Positions 1-5,739 are shown, counted from the stretch's first letter. The stretch is 8,511 bases of DNA from an archaeon (GCA_020057445.1 JAGVFV010000188.1:1-8511); one strand, 5' to 3'. Program-made: numbers and translations. Notes: generated by a model from the sequence alone, not told the origin.

Positions 1-295
1 CGAAATAATCCACCTTGTAAAACTCATCGACGAGCCTCTGCACATCAGCTTGCGGGATCGTGTAGATAAATGTTCCTTCCCTTGATACAAACTTGCTTCC
101 TGTAAAAGTGACTTTTCCATCCCCTACAATCGTCACCGTATACACCGGGCACGTTCCATAGCATGCACCTCTCTCCATCTTGATGATCACATTGCCTATC
201 TCATGAGGCGAAGTAGGTGTGCATGCGAACACGAATGCAATGAGACCGAGAAATATGACAATGATCCCTGCCTTCATCCCTCTTTTTCCATCCAT
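1..295 (-). CDS. DUF6438-type putative lipoprotein, 5' part (3' end outside window)
   Basis: The first 98 codons are visible and the gene runs off the left edge. Residues 1-24 form a signal peptide: basic MDGKRGMK, then a hydrophobic stretch, then VFAC with Cys25 as a possible lipidation site. The mature part has ERGACYGTCPVYTVTI at about 41-56, then GDGKVTFTG and VQRLVDEFYKVDYF. I recognise this as the DUF6438 pattern, common in Bacteroidota secreted proteins, with a short Cys-x3-Cys element (Cys45, Cys49). The biochemical role of the family is unknown to me. The start at 295 is chosen because AAGTGA lies 5 nt upstream, the spacing used elsewhere in this window; ATG at 277 is an in-frame alternative that still keeps the hydrophobic segment. 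The protein is probably exported and membrane-anchored. The family call is from memory of the motif. Confidence 0.8.
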   Translation of the reverse strand, partial: MDGKRGMKAGIIVIFLGLIAFVFACTPTSPHEIGNVIIKMERGACYGTCPVYTVTIVGDGKVTFTGSKFVSREGTFIYTIPQADVQRLVDEFYKVDYF

Positions 296-362
296 AAGAA
301 TCACTTGCTTTATCGCCTATTAATGTTTTGTCCTTTTTTCGCCTTTGTCCGCCCTCTTCCAC

Positions 363-371
363 ATATTATAA
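363..371 (-). promoter_or_regulatory. TATA box candidate for the DUF6438 gene
   Basis: On the minus strand this reads TTATAATAT. Transcription would start about 25-30 bases downstream, near 335-340, leaving a leader of about 40-45 nt before the ATG at 295. The site straddles the left junction of the 95-bp insertion at 366, so the insertion would have helped build this promoter. A second AT-rich candidate, TTTAAAAATC, lies at 383-392. Confidence 0.4.
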
Positions 372-390
372 AAATCCCGCGAGATTTTTA
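369..390. repeat. 8-bp inverted repeat, hairpin with 6-nt loop
   Basis: TAAAAATC at 369-376 and GATTTTTA at 383-390 are perfect complements with a 6-nt GC-rich loop. Read on the minus strand, the hairpin is followed by T-rich sequence, so it may end transcription coming from the TrmB-family gene. Confidence 0.5.
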
Positions 391-392
391 AA

Positions 393-460
393 GTTAGGAA
401 TACCTCCTATGTCGGTCCACTCATGATTTCTATCGGTATTTTGCAATAGGTATTCCTAAC
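393..460. repeat. Perfect 13-bp inverted repeat around a 42-nt interior
   Basis: GTTAGGAATACCT at 393-405 is the exact reverse complement of AGGTATTCCTAAC at 448-460. The right arm ends exactly where homology to the trmB-like tail begins (461). This suggests the repeat is an end of the inserted element. As RNA it would form a 13-bp stem. Confidence 0.7.
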
Positions 461-498
461 AAGTCAAAATAGCTCTTGAACGCCAATGCAGGCTCGCT

Positions 499-1221
499 TC
501 ATGACTTTTTTGCCTTGTCCGCTCGCTTCCACATAAAGTCAAAATAAGACTTGAACGCGAGGGCGGCAGACTCATTCTCTATGATGATGCCTTCCGGATC
601 ATCGGTCCAGATGACGATCGCGATCTTCTTCCCGTAGATGTTCACGACAGCAGGGCTCTGCGCAATGTCAGAGACGAACCGGTGCTCGCTCAACGCAGAA
701 TCCAGCTCCTTCCTCCCCTTGCGAAGGATGAGCTTCGTGCTTATCTTATTTTCGCGTTTCAGTCTCTCGAACTGGCCTTGGAACTCAGGCATACGCACAG
801 AGAACTGCCCCTCAGAACCCCACACGAAATTATCCTCGCGAGTCCTGATGATATCCATGAATATGGTCTTGATGCCCTTGACACCCTTGAACAATCGCAC
901 CTGGCCCTCGACCTTCGCAGCCTTGTGCCGCGCAGAAAGCTCAGGAAGGATGTCCTTTATCTCTGCCTCCTGTTCGCGCACATAATCAAGAAGCCTGTTT
1001 GGGCCAGTCGCCTGGAACCACTTGATCTTCCCGATGATCACATAGCTTGCAAGGCCTTTCTCCATCAGCGACTTCAACGCATTGTAGCAGCTGCTCCTGT
1101 CAATCCCCGCGATCCGAGCGATCTTGCCTGCCTTGTTCGACCCCCGATCGTTGAGCGTAAGGTAGACTTTTATCTCATTAGGGGAAAAGCCGAGATTCTC
1201 AAGGACTTTCTGGACCTGCAT
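499..1221 (-). CDS. TrmB-family winged-helix transcriptional regulator
   Basis: A 240-residue DNA-binding regulator. Residues 1-75 are the winged helix typical of TrmB proteins: VLENLGFSPNEIKVYLTL, then the recognition region IARIAGIDRSSCYNALKSL and EKGLASYV. Residues about 75-103 look like the dimerising coiled coil (YVREQEAEIKDILPEL). Residues 107-240 match the effector domain (VRLFKGVKGIKTIF, a central P-x-VVNIYG-IAIVIW segment, and ESAALAFKSYFDFMW at the end). TrmB relatives sense sugars or other metabolites; the ligand here cannot be read. ATG at 1221 is preferred over the in-frame ATG at 1245 because the TATA box at 1246-1252 places transcription start almost on 1221, giving a leaderless mRNA, and because family members begin at this point. 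It is divergent from upp with 111 bp between the starts. A duplicated C-terminal tail follows the stop in frame. Confidence 0.88.
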   Translation of the reverse strand: MQVQKVLENLGFSPNEIKVYLTLNDRGSNKAGKIARIAGIDRSSCYNALKSLMEKGLASYVIIGKIKWFQATGPNRLLDYVREQEAEIKDILPELSARHKAAKVEGQVRLFKGVKGIKTIFMDIIRTREDNFVWGSEGQFSVRMPEFQGQFERLKRENKISTKLILRKGRKELDSALSEHRFVSDIAQSPAVVNIYGKKIAIVIWTDDPEGIIIENESAALAFKSYFDFMWKRADKAKKS

Positions 1222-1243
1222 GCAGTCCTGTACACTCCCATCC

Positions 1244-1255
1244 ATATTTAAATAT
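1244..1255 (-). promoter_or_regulatory. Palindromic TATA box of the TrmB-family gene
   Basis: ATATTTAAATAT is a perfect 12-bp palindrome. On the minus strand its TTTAAAT begins 31 bases upstream of ATG 1221, the usual box A distance for a leaderless start. Being symmetrical, it could also act toward upp or as a repressor site. Confidence 0.6.
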
Positions 1256-1282
1256 TATGGAAGATATACATATTGTGGAAGA
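1254..1282. promoter_or_regulatory. Direct repeat between trmB-like gene and upp, possible operator
   Basis: ATTATGGAAGA (1254-1264) is repeated as ATTGTGGAAGA (1272-1282), one mismatch, 18 bp apart. It lies between the two divergent TATA boxes, where a regulator could control both genes. Binding by the TrmB-like protein is inference only. Confidence 0.3.
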
Positions 1283-1299
1283 AAATTCTACAACAAAGA

Positions 1300-1307
1300 T
1301 TAATAAA
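1300..1307 (+). promoter_or_regulatory. TATA box of upp
   Basis: TTAATAAA, preceded by purine-rich CAAAG that can serve as a BRE, begins 33 bases before ATG 1333. This fits a leaderless transcript starting at or within a few bases of the start codon. Confidence 0.55.
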
Positions 1308-1332
1308 GCGATCATTTTTCCTCAAAGACACC

Positions 1333-2040
1333 ATGCTGACAACCACACTGGCAAACACATTGGCAACCGCAGGACAAAGGACCAAGGACGAGGCCATTAT
1401 GCCTCTGTCTTCCCCATCGCATCCTAGACCTCCCTCTCCCATCCTTGAATACCTCGTCGCGACCATCAGGAATCCTGCGACAGGGACAAAAGACTTCAGG
1501 GAGTCGCTTGAGAAGATCGGAGAATACCTCGCACTCGACATCGCTTCAGGCCTTGGCACCAAGGAAGAGACCATCACGACCTGCCTTGGAGCGATCGCAA
1601 CGCACGGCATCCCAGCAGAGGATCCAGTCCTCGTCACGATCCTTCGCGCCGGAATCCCTCTCCTTTCCGGCATGCAGCGCATCTACCCCCAGGCAGCGGT
1701 AGGATTCATCGGCGCCATGCGCGATGAGACGACGCTCAAGGCAGACATCAGCTACATCGCGCTTCCCCCGCTCGAAGGAAAACAGGTCATACTCATGGAC
1801 ACCATGATAGCCACAGGCGGAAGCATCGTAGACACCATCGCACTCCTAGAAAAGAAGCATCCGAAAAAGATCATCGTCGCAGGGGCGATAGCATCAACTG
1901 CAGGGATCGAACACATCCAGAAACACTATCCAGGGACGCAAGTTTACGCCGCGGCAACAGACCCGATAGTCAACGAAAAAGGATACATCGTGCCTGGCCT
2001 TGGAGACGCAGGCGACCGGGCATACGGGACAAAAGACTGA
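1333..2040 (+). CDS. upp: Uracil phosphoribosyltransferase
   Basis: A 235-residue enzyme of pyrimidine salvage, converting uracil and PRPP to UMP and pyrophosphate in the cytoplasm. Family landmarks appear in order: ILRAGIPLLSGMQ at about 103-115, GFIGAMRDETT at 124-134 (flexible loop region), the PRPP-binding motif VILMDTMIATGGS at 152-164, and the uracil-binding C-terminus DPIVNEKGYIVPGLGDAGDR at 210-229. The usual DPMLATGGS reads DTMIATGGS here; the catalytically important acidic residue and ATGG loop are kept. Length is slightly above the typical 205-215 because of a proline- and serine-rich N-terminus of about 30 residues. ATG 1333 is chosen over an upstream in-frame TTG at 1273 because the TATA box at 1300 lies inside the longer version. 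The gene is divergent from the TrmB-like regulator, which may control it. Confidence 0.93.
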   Translation: MLTTTLANTLATAGQRTKDEAIMPLSSPSHPRPPSPILEYLVATIRNPATGTKDFRESLEKIGEYLALDIASGLGTKEETITTCLGAIATHGIPAEDPVLVTILRAGIPLLSGMQRIYPQAAVGFIGAMRDETTLKADISYIALPPLEGKQVILMDTMIATGGSIVDTIALLEKKHPKKIIVAGAIASTAGIEHIQKHYPGTQVYAAATDPIVNEKGYIVPGLGDAGDRAYGTKD

Positions 2041-2085
2041 TCTTAAGTAATTATCGACGATGGCGGTTCTTCTCATGTCAGGTTT

Positions 2086-2135
2086 TTCCGGAATCATCAC
2101 CCTTTTTCATCCAAATTTCCGGTCCAGCCCGGAAA
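2086..2135. repeat. TTCCGG palindrome and TTTCCGG/CCGGAAA hairpin downstream of upp
   Basis: TTCCGGAA at 2086-2093 is a perfect palindrome. TTTCCGG (2116-2122) and CCGGAAA (2129-2135) form a 7-bp inverted repeat with a 6-nt loop. All three copies of the same half-site lie in 50 bp between upp and the Lrp-type regulator. They may be operator sites upstream of the TATA box, or part of upp transcription termination together with nearby T-runs (2083-2087, 2103-2107). Confidence 0.4.
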
Positions 2136-2161
2136 CCTTCCGCCTTTTCTTGCGCAACGCA

Positions 2162-2169
2162 CTTTAAAT
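2162..2169 (+). promoter_or_regulatory. TATA box of the Lrp/AsnC-family gene
   Basis: CTTTAAAT. Transcription would begin around 2188-2195, at or just before the ribosome binding site at 2191-2197. The leader must be very short. GTG 2194 falls exactly at leaderless spacing, so it is a possible alternative start. Confidence 0.5.
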
Positions 2170-2202
2170 CCAATCACTCCACTATCCCTTGAGGTGATCA
2201 CA

Positions 2203-2679
2203 TTGATCGGAAGACAAATGTACGCGGAATCAGAACTCCTCCTCGTATCGCATCTGCGCAACAACGGGAGGATGACGCTCACTGAGCTATCGGAAAAGAC
2301 AGGATACCCTATCTCCACCATCCATGACAAGCTGCGCATGCAGGAAGTCATCAGGCAGCACACCTGCCTCCTTGACTTCGACCATCTCGGCTTCACGACA
2401 AAGGCGACCATCCTCATCAAGGTCAAGAAAGAGAACAAGGGAGCGCTCATCCCATTCCTCCTCTCCCACCATTCTGTCAACGCGGTCTCGAGCATCAACA
2501 CGGGCTTCGACTTCCTCATCGACGGGATATTCAAGAACATCAAGGACCTTGAGGAATTCATGGAAGACTGCGACAGGCGCTTTTCCATCAAGGGAAAGCA
2601 CATCATCTACATCATCGAACAGCTGGGAAAAGAGCTCTTCCTCACGAAAGAAAATCACATCCCGCACATCCTAAAATGA
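2203..2679 (+). CDS. Lrp/AsnC-family transcriptional regulator
   Basis: A 158-residue regulator of about the normal Lrp length. A helix-turn-helix spans about residues 10-50 (LRNNGRMTLTELSEKTGYP, then STIHDKLRMQEVI). The effector/RAM domain follows from about 56 to 145: LDFDHLGFTTKATILIKV, then VNAVSSINTGFDFLIDGIF and a final alpha-beta stretch. Such proteins form dimers or octamers and usually respond to amino acids or related small molecules; the ligand is unknown here. TTG 2203 is chosen because GAGGTGA at 2191-2197 sits 5 nt upstream, as in the other genes with a GGTGA site. GTG 2194 (three more residues) is possible for a leaderless mRNA. Its stop overlaps the next start (ATGA), so it is translationally coupled to the secreted protein. 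Autoregulation through the TTCCGG motifs upstream is plausible. Confidence 0.87.
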   Translation: MIGRQMYAESELLLVSHLRNNGRMTLTELSEKTGYPISTIHDKLRMQEVIRQHTCLLDFDHLGFTTKATILIKVKKENKGALIPFLLSHHSVNAVSSINTGFDFLIDGIFKNIKDLEEFMEDCDRRFSIKGKHIIYIIEQLGKELFLTKENHIPHILK

Positions 2680-4208
2680 AGATCGCATCACACTTGAGGA
2701 TGAAGTCTGCAAGCGCAGCGCTCCTCGCATTCCTTGCCCTCGAAGGAGCGTCCTGCACCTTGCCGACAGAGCCGCAGGATCCGCTCCGTGACGCGCCCAT
2801 CTGGGACGAGCTTAGTCCCCGGCGCATCCTCGAGGACAGCGAGCCAGGCACGCTCCTCTACCCCGGGATAAAGGAGAAGGCGCACTTTGGCAGCCGCATC
2901 ATCTTTCGCGTAGACCAGAACCCGCACATCAGGGCCTACTTCGAAGGGGACGACCTCCTTCTCGGCTCCCTGCAGAAGGACTACGCCGGAGTCGACACCC
3001 TCACCGTCAGGGCGAACAACGCACAACAACGGCTGGTCATCATGACCGAGAACGTCACCGACCCGTCATCATGGCTTCGCCTGGAAGACAAGACCGTCAA
3101 TGACCCTTCGGCAGGGGCAATAGTCTACGCCGGGCTCGAGAGCATGCTCTACTCGCCAGACCATGGCCGTGCAATCACGGTCATCCGCAGCAGCCCTTCC
3201 TATGAGATATTTTACGAGAGGCCCGACCTCAGGATAAGGAACATCGCACAACAATACGCAGGGACAGACTCCTGCATCGTCTCAGGGAACGGCAAGAGGG
3301 CAGGTTTCCTCCTCACCGTCAGCAAGACACCCCATATCCCGACGGTCACGCTCGCAAAGACGATCACCGTCCCCGACAACTATGAGATCGGTCACGTGCT
3401 CACGACCGGCCAATTCCTCATCATCAACGCATGGAACGATGATAATTTCTTCCGGGACAAGGCGTATGTCTATGACAAGGGCAGCTTCACCCTCGTCGCA
3501 GAGCAGACAGAGCAATTCGGAAGGACGGTCTGGCATGTCGCAGAGACATCCTCTGCGCTCTACCTCATCTCCACCTGGGGCGGCTGCAACAGCTCAGTCG
3601 CGAAGCGGAGCAAAGCAGACTTTGCTCTCGAGAAGCGGATCTCCGGCGACTTCAACGCCGGTGCGATCGTCTCACAGGGGGAACGGCTCGCCATGGCCTG
3701 CGCTGACCAGCTCTATTTCATGGATGCTGACCAGGTCAGCGGCCCCTTCACCATCCCTGACACGGGCAATTTCCACGACCTCACAGCGCTCAACGGCATC
3801 TATGTCACAGGCACACGGAACGGGGACCGTGCAGGGGTTGTCGCGCTGCAGTCCAACCTCCAACCATTCTTCCAGGACACTGTGGAAGGGCATGCGCCCT
3901 TGGAGGGCCACGTGGCCTATGCTGCAGGTTCCCGCATCCTCCTTCGGAGCGAGACCAATACCAAGCTCTACGATGGCAGTTTCCACATCCTTAGGCAGGA
4001 TACGTTTCCGACGATACAATCCGCGACCATGGGCGAGTCATACATCTACATCAACACTGCCGAAGACACAGGAAGCCTCTACGACACCGACCTCAACAGG
4101 CTCACATCGGTCCCGCTCGATTTCGACGATGAAGACACCATCGGATTTTGCGGCGGGCTCTTTTATGGGGCAAAGGCAAACACGCTCTACCTGTACAGCA
4201 TCAGGTGA
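2676..4208 (+). CDS. Secreted protein with two cadherin-like repeats and a probable beta-propeller
   Basis: A 510-residue protein. Residues 1-27 look like a signal peptide (SASAALLAFLALEGASC), with Cys27 as a possible lipid anchor although the -3 residue is not the usual Leu. Two homologous Ig-fold units follow, about 41-125 and 132-217. Each has an LED/NDP opening, a G-x-x-Y-x-G segment, and YAG-D plus T or S before the final strands (KDYAGVDTLTV against QQYAGTDSCIV). This matches the dystroglycan-type cadherin-like repeats common in DPANN secreted proteins. Residues 220-510 have repeated strand patterns (FLIINAWND, LYLISTWGG, LAMACADQLYFMD, GIYVTGTRNGD, SYIYINTAEDTGSLYD) suggesting a beta-propeller; no enzyme motif is seen. 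The start overlaps the stop of the Lrp-like gene. ATG 2700 is an in-frame alternative but lacks a properly spaced ribosome binding site. Probably a cell-surface binding protein; ligand unknown. Confidence 0.75.
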   Translation: MKIASHLRMKSASAALLAFLALEGASCTLPTEPQDPLRDAPIWDELSPRRILEDSEPGTLLYPGIKEKAHFGSRIIFRVDQNPHIRAYFEGDDLLLGSLQKDYAGVDTLTVRANNAQQRLVIMTENVTDPSSWLRLEDKTVNDPSAGAIVYAGLESMLYSPDHGRAITVIRSSPSYEIFYERPDLRIRNIAQQYAGTDSCIVSGNGKRAGFLLTVSKTPHIPTVTLAKTITVPDNYEIGHVLTTGQFLIINAWNDDNFFRDKAYVYDKGSFTLVAEQTEQFGRTVWHVAETSSALYLISTWGGCNSSVAKRSKADFALEKRISGDFNAGAIVSQGERLAMACADQLYFMDADQVSGPFTIPDTGNFHDLTALNGIYVTGTRNGDRAGVVALQSNLQPFFQDTVEGHAPLEGHVAYAAGSRILLRSETNTKLYDGSFHILRQDTFPTIQSATMGESYIYINTAEDTGSLYDTDLNRLTSVPLDFDDEDTIGFCGGLFYGAKANTLYLYSIR

Positions 4209-4241
4209 CACGTAGCGCCTGCTGCGGACAGGAAGAAACTC

Positions 4242-4314
4242 AGCACATAAGGTGATACTCATGGCAGACAAACAAGGAAATCATAGCACACAAGGTGAAA
4301 CTCATGGCAGACAA
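4242..4314 (+). repeat. 30-bp direct repeat duplicating the ribosome binding site and start codon
   Basis: Positions 4242-4271 and 4285-4314 match at 28 of 30 bases, offset 43. Both copies contain AAGGTGA, an ACTC spacer and ATGGCAGACAA. The second copy starts the subtilisin-like gene at 4304 and the first creates a start at 4261 in another frame. Confidence 0.9.
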
Positions 4315-4320
4315 TCTTGA
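4261..4320 (+). CDS. 19-codon leader ORF overlapping the protease start
   Basis: ATG 4261 has the same strong GGTGA site and 5-nt spacing as the protease gene. It encodes MADKQGNHSTQGETHGRQS and stops at 4318-4320, 17 bases beyond the protease ATG at 4304, in the +1 relative frame. It arose by tandem duplication of the protease start region. Ribosomes starting here would cover the real initiation site, so it may reduce or couple protease translation. The peptide has no recognisable motif and may have no function of its own. Confidence 0.4.
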   Translation: MADKQGNHSTQGETHGRQS

Positions 4321-5683
4321 AGACAGACTATCGACCATCATCAGCGCAAGAAGGACATTCCCTAAAGACTACCAGGCGCTCTCAAGCGCCATCAAGGAAT
4401 TGCACGGATTCGCAAAGATGGTCGCAAAGGAGCACCCTTCCCGCATAGACCTCCTCGCCCGCATCATCACTGTCGCAGAGAACAGCAAAGAGCACATCCT
4501 CTTCTCCAAAATCCCTTCCGGATATGACGAGACGCTCTTCCATCTCAGGAAACAGGACCTTGCCGAAAAACTCGCACTCACGCTCTCGATATCGACGAAC
4601 ACAAGATCCATCGAAGAGCCCTACCACGCCCTGCTCATGACAGGGCCACTTCGCTATGACGCACGGCAGGAAAAGGCAGCGCAACTCTCCTCCAAGATCG
4701 GAACCTGCACCCCATTCAAGAACATCCCCTACCTCGGCATAAAGACAGGAAAAGACACCATCCGCCTCATGGGAGAACTGAGATCGTACGCAAGCATTGA
4801 CAACATCGTCCACACAGGAAGGATAACACTTCCTCCTCTCCACCGAAAGAACGTGAGGATGAAAACAGAGGATAGATGGAACCTTGCAGCCATCGGCGCG
4901 TACGACGCACAGGACACCACACGGGGCAACGGCGCGACTGTCGCCATCATCGACACGGGAGTGGACTATCTCCATGACGAACTGCTCGGCAGGTTCGACC
5001 CTGACGACCGCGGGTGGAATTACGTCGACAACGACGACGAATGCATGGACAAGGACGGCCACGGCACACACGTCTCTGGTACCATCGCAGGAAGGACTGT
5101 GGGCGTTGCACCGGAAGCGACGCTGAAGGCGTTCGTCGTCCTCGACGAGACAGGAAGCGGCTATGAGATCGACATCATGTACGCGCTAGACGACTGCATC
5201 ACCCGCGGCATCCACGTGGTCAACATGAGCCTTGGCTCGCCCTCATACAATCCTGCGTTCGCAAAGCTCTGCGAGACTGCAAGCGAGGAAGGCATGCTCA
5301 TCGCAGCAGCAGCTGGAAACGACGGCGACCGGTCCTATAATTACCCGGCGGCATACAAAGGAGTGCTTGCGATTGCCGCGACTGACAGGGACAATGCGTG
5401 GCTTCGGTTTTCCAATGCAAACGACCAGGTCGACCTTGCGGCGCCTGGCGGTGATGTCTACTCCTGCGTGCCAGGGGGCTATGCAGAATACTCAGGAACC
5501 TCCATGGCAAGCCCCCATGCCGCAGGATCGCTCGCCCTGCTCCGCTCGCTTGGCAGCACTCCTGCCATCATTGCACAAGCAGTGCAGGAATCAGCAGAAG
5601 GACTGCCGTACTCCCGTGAAAAGGTCGGCTCAGGGCTTGTCAGGCCAGACCTTGCCATGGCAAGATTATTAATGCCCGCGTGA
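4304..5683 (+). CDS. Subtilisin-like serine protease (S8 family) without visible signal peptide
   Basis: A 459-residue protein. The catalytic triad and oxyanion residue are intact: Asp217 in AIIDTGVD, His253 in DGHGTHVSGTIAG, Asn339 in AAAAGNDGD and Ser400 in SGTSMASPHAAG. The catalytic domain spans about 196-455. The first 190 residues are long: a helical, charged segment (1-100) and then YHALLMTGPLRYD to NIVHTGRITL (107-176), which resembles a peptidase-inhibitor propeptide that would be removed on maturation. The N-terminus MADNLEDRLSTII is not a signal peptide, so the enzyme is either cytoplasmic, like intracellular subtilisins, or exported by an unknown route. ATG 4304 is chosen with GGTGA at 4294-4298; GTG 4295 is part of that binding site. 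It follows the secreted cadherin-like protein by 95 bp with no promoter visible, so co-transcription is likely. Confidence 0.92.
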   Translation: MADNLEDRLSTIISARRTFPKDYQALSSAIKELHGFAKMVAKEHPSRIDLLARIITVAENSKEHILFSKIPSGYDETLFHLRKQDLAEKLALTLSISTNTRSIEEPYHALLMTGPLRYDARQEKAAQLSSKIGTCTPFKNIPYLGIKTGKDTIRLMGELRSYASIDNIVHTGRITLPPLHRKNVRMKTEDRWNLAAIGAYDAQDTTRGNGATVAIIDTGVDYLHDELLGRFDPDDRGWNYVDNDDECMDKDGHGTHVSGTIAGRTVGVAPEATLKAFVVLDETGSGYEIDIMYALDDCITRGIHVVNMSLGSPSYNPAFAKLCETASEEGMLIAAAAGNDGDRSYNYPAAYKGVLAIAATDRDNAWLRFSNANDQVDLAAPGGDVYSCVPGGYAEYSGTSMASPHAAGSLALLRSLGSTPAIIAQAVQESAEGLPYSREKVGSGLVRPDLAMARLLMPA

Positions 5684-5713
5684 TTACCCGCATGAGACTT
5701 ACCCGCATGAGAC
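5684..5713 (+). repeat. 15-bp tandem repeat, two copies
   Basis: TTACCCGCATGAGAC occurs twice head to tail, beginning directly after the protease stop codon. A weaker echo (CATATGAGAG) follows at 5716-5725. Each copy holds an ATG; both open short frames ending at 5731-5733, before the next gene. Confidence 0.9.
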
Positions 5714-5739
5714 AACATATGAGAGGATACTGAACGACC

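Larger units (their letters stand above)
366..460. mobile_element. 95-bp insertion with two inverted repeats (MITE-like?)
   Basis: The two ends are fixed by comparison with the intact trmB-like 3' end: flanks CCACATA and AAGTC are adjacent there and separated by 95 bp here. The boundaries cannot be slid by even one base, and I see no target-site duplication. Inside are two consecutive dyads covering nearly the whole insert (369-390 and 393-460). It has no coding capacity. It may be a miniature mobile element, an integrated small structured-RNA template, or filler from an imprecise repair event. I see no second copy in this window, so mobility is unproven. Confidence 0.45.
320..498 (-). pseudogene. 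Broken duplicate of the trmB-like gene 3' end
   Basis: Directly after the TGA stop of the TrmB-family gene and in the same frame, the minus strand again encodes the protein's C-terminus. Positions 498-461 give EPALAFKSYFD, against ESAALAFKSYFD in the intact gene. Homology then stops at 461|460 and resumes at 365, where 364-320 encodes MWKRADKGEKRTKH and a TAA stop, against MWKRADKAKKS in the intact gene. Joining base 365 to 461 gives CCACATAAAGTC, identical to 529-540 of the intact gene and restoring an unbroken frame. So this is a second C-terminal tail split by a 95-bp insertion. It could be the leftover end of a paralogous regulator or a tandem duplication of the gene's own end. It is unlikely to be translated except by stop-codon readthrough. 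Confidence 0.75.

Noticed and set aside
203..391. Plus-strand 62-codon open frame
   Set aside because: It overlaps the lipoprotein start, the trmB-like tail remnant and the insertion; composition is not protein-like and it has no ribosome binding site.
499..501. Programmed TGA readthrough from the TrmB-like gene into the second tail
   Set aside because: The frame is continuous, but it would add an interrupted duplicate tail ending at 430 and the hairpins downstream look like insertion or termination structures. A remnant is the simpler reading.
682..1251. Plus-strand open frame of 189 codons opposite the TrmB-like gene
   Set aside because: The minus strand encodes a clear TrmB-family protein; the plus frame has no family resemblance and no promoter.
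3382..4215. 277-codon frame inside the cadherin/beta-propeller gene
   Set aside because: Ser-, Arg- and Thr-rich out-of-frame translation of a gene with a signal peptide and repeats in the other frame.
4382..5071. 229-codon minus-strand frame opposite the subtilase
   Set aside because: Antisense to the catalytic domain of a well-supported protease; the translation is Val- and Cys-rich without motifs.
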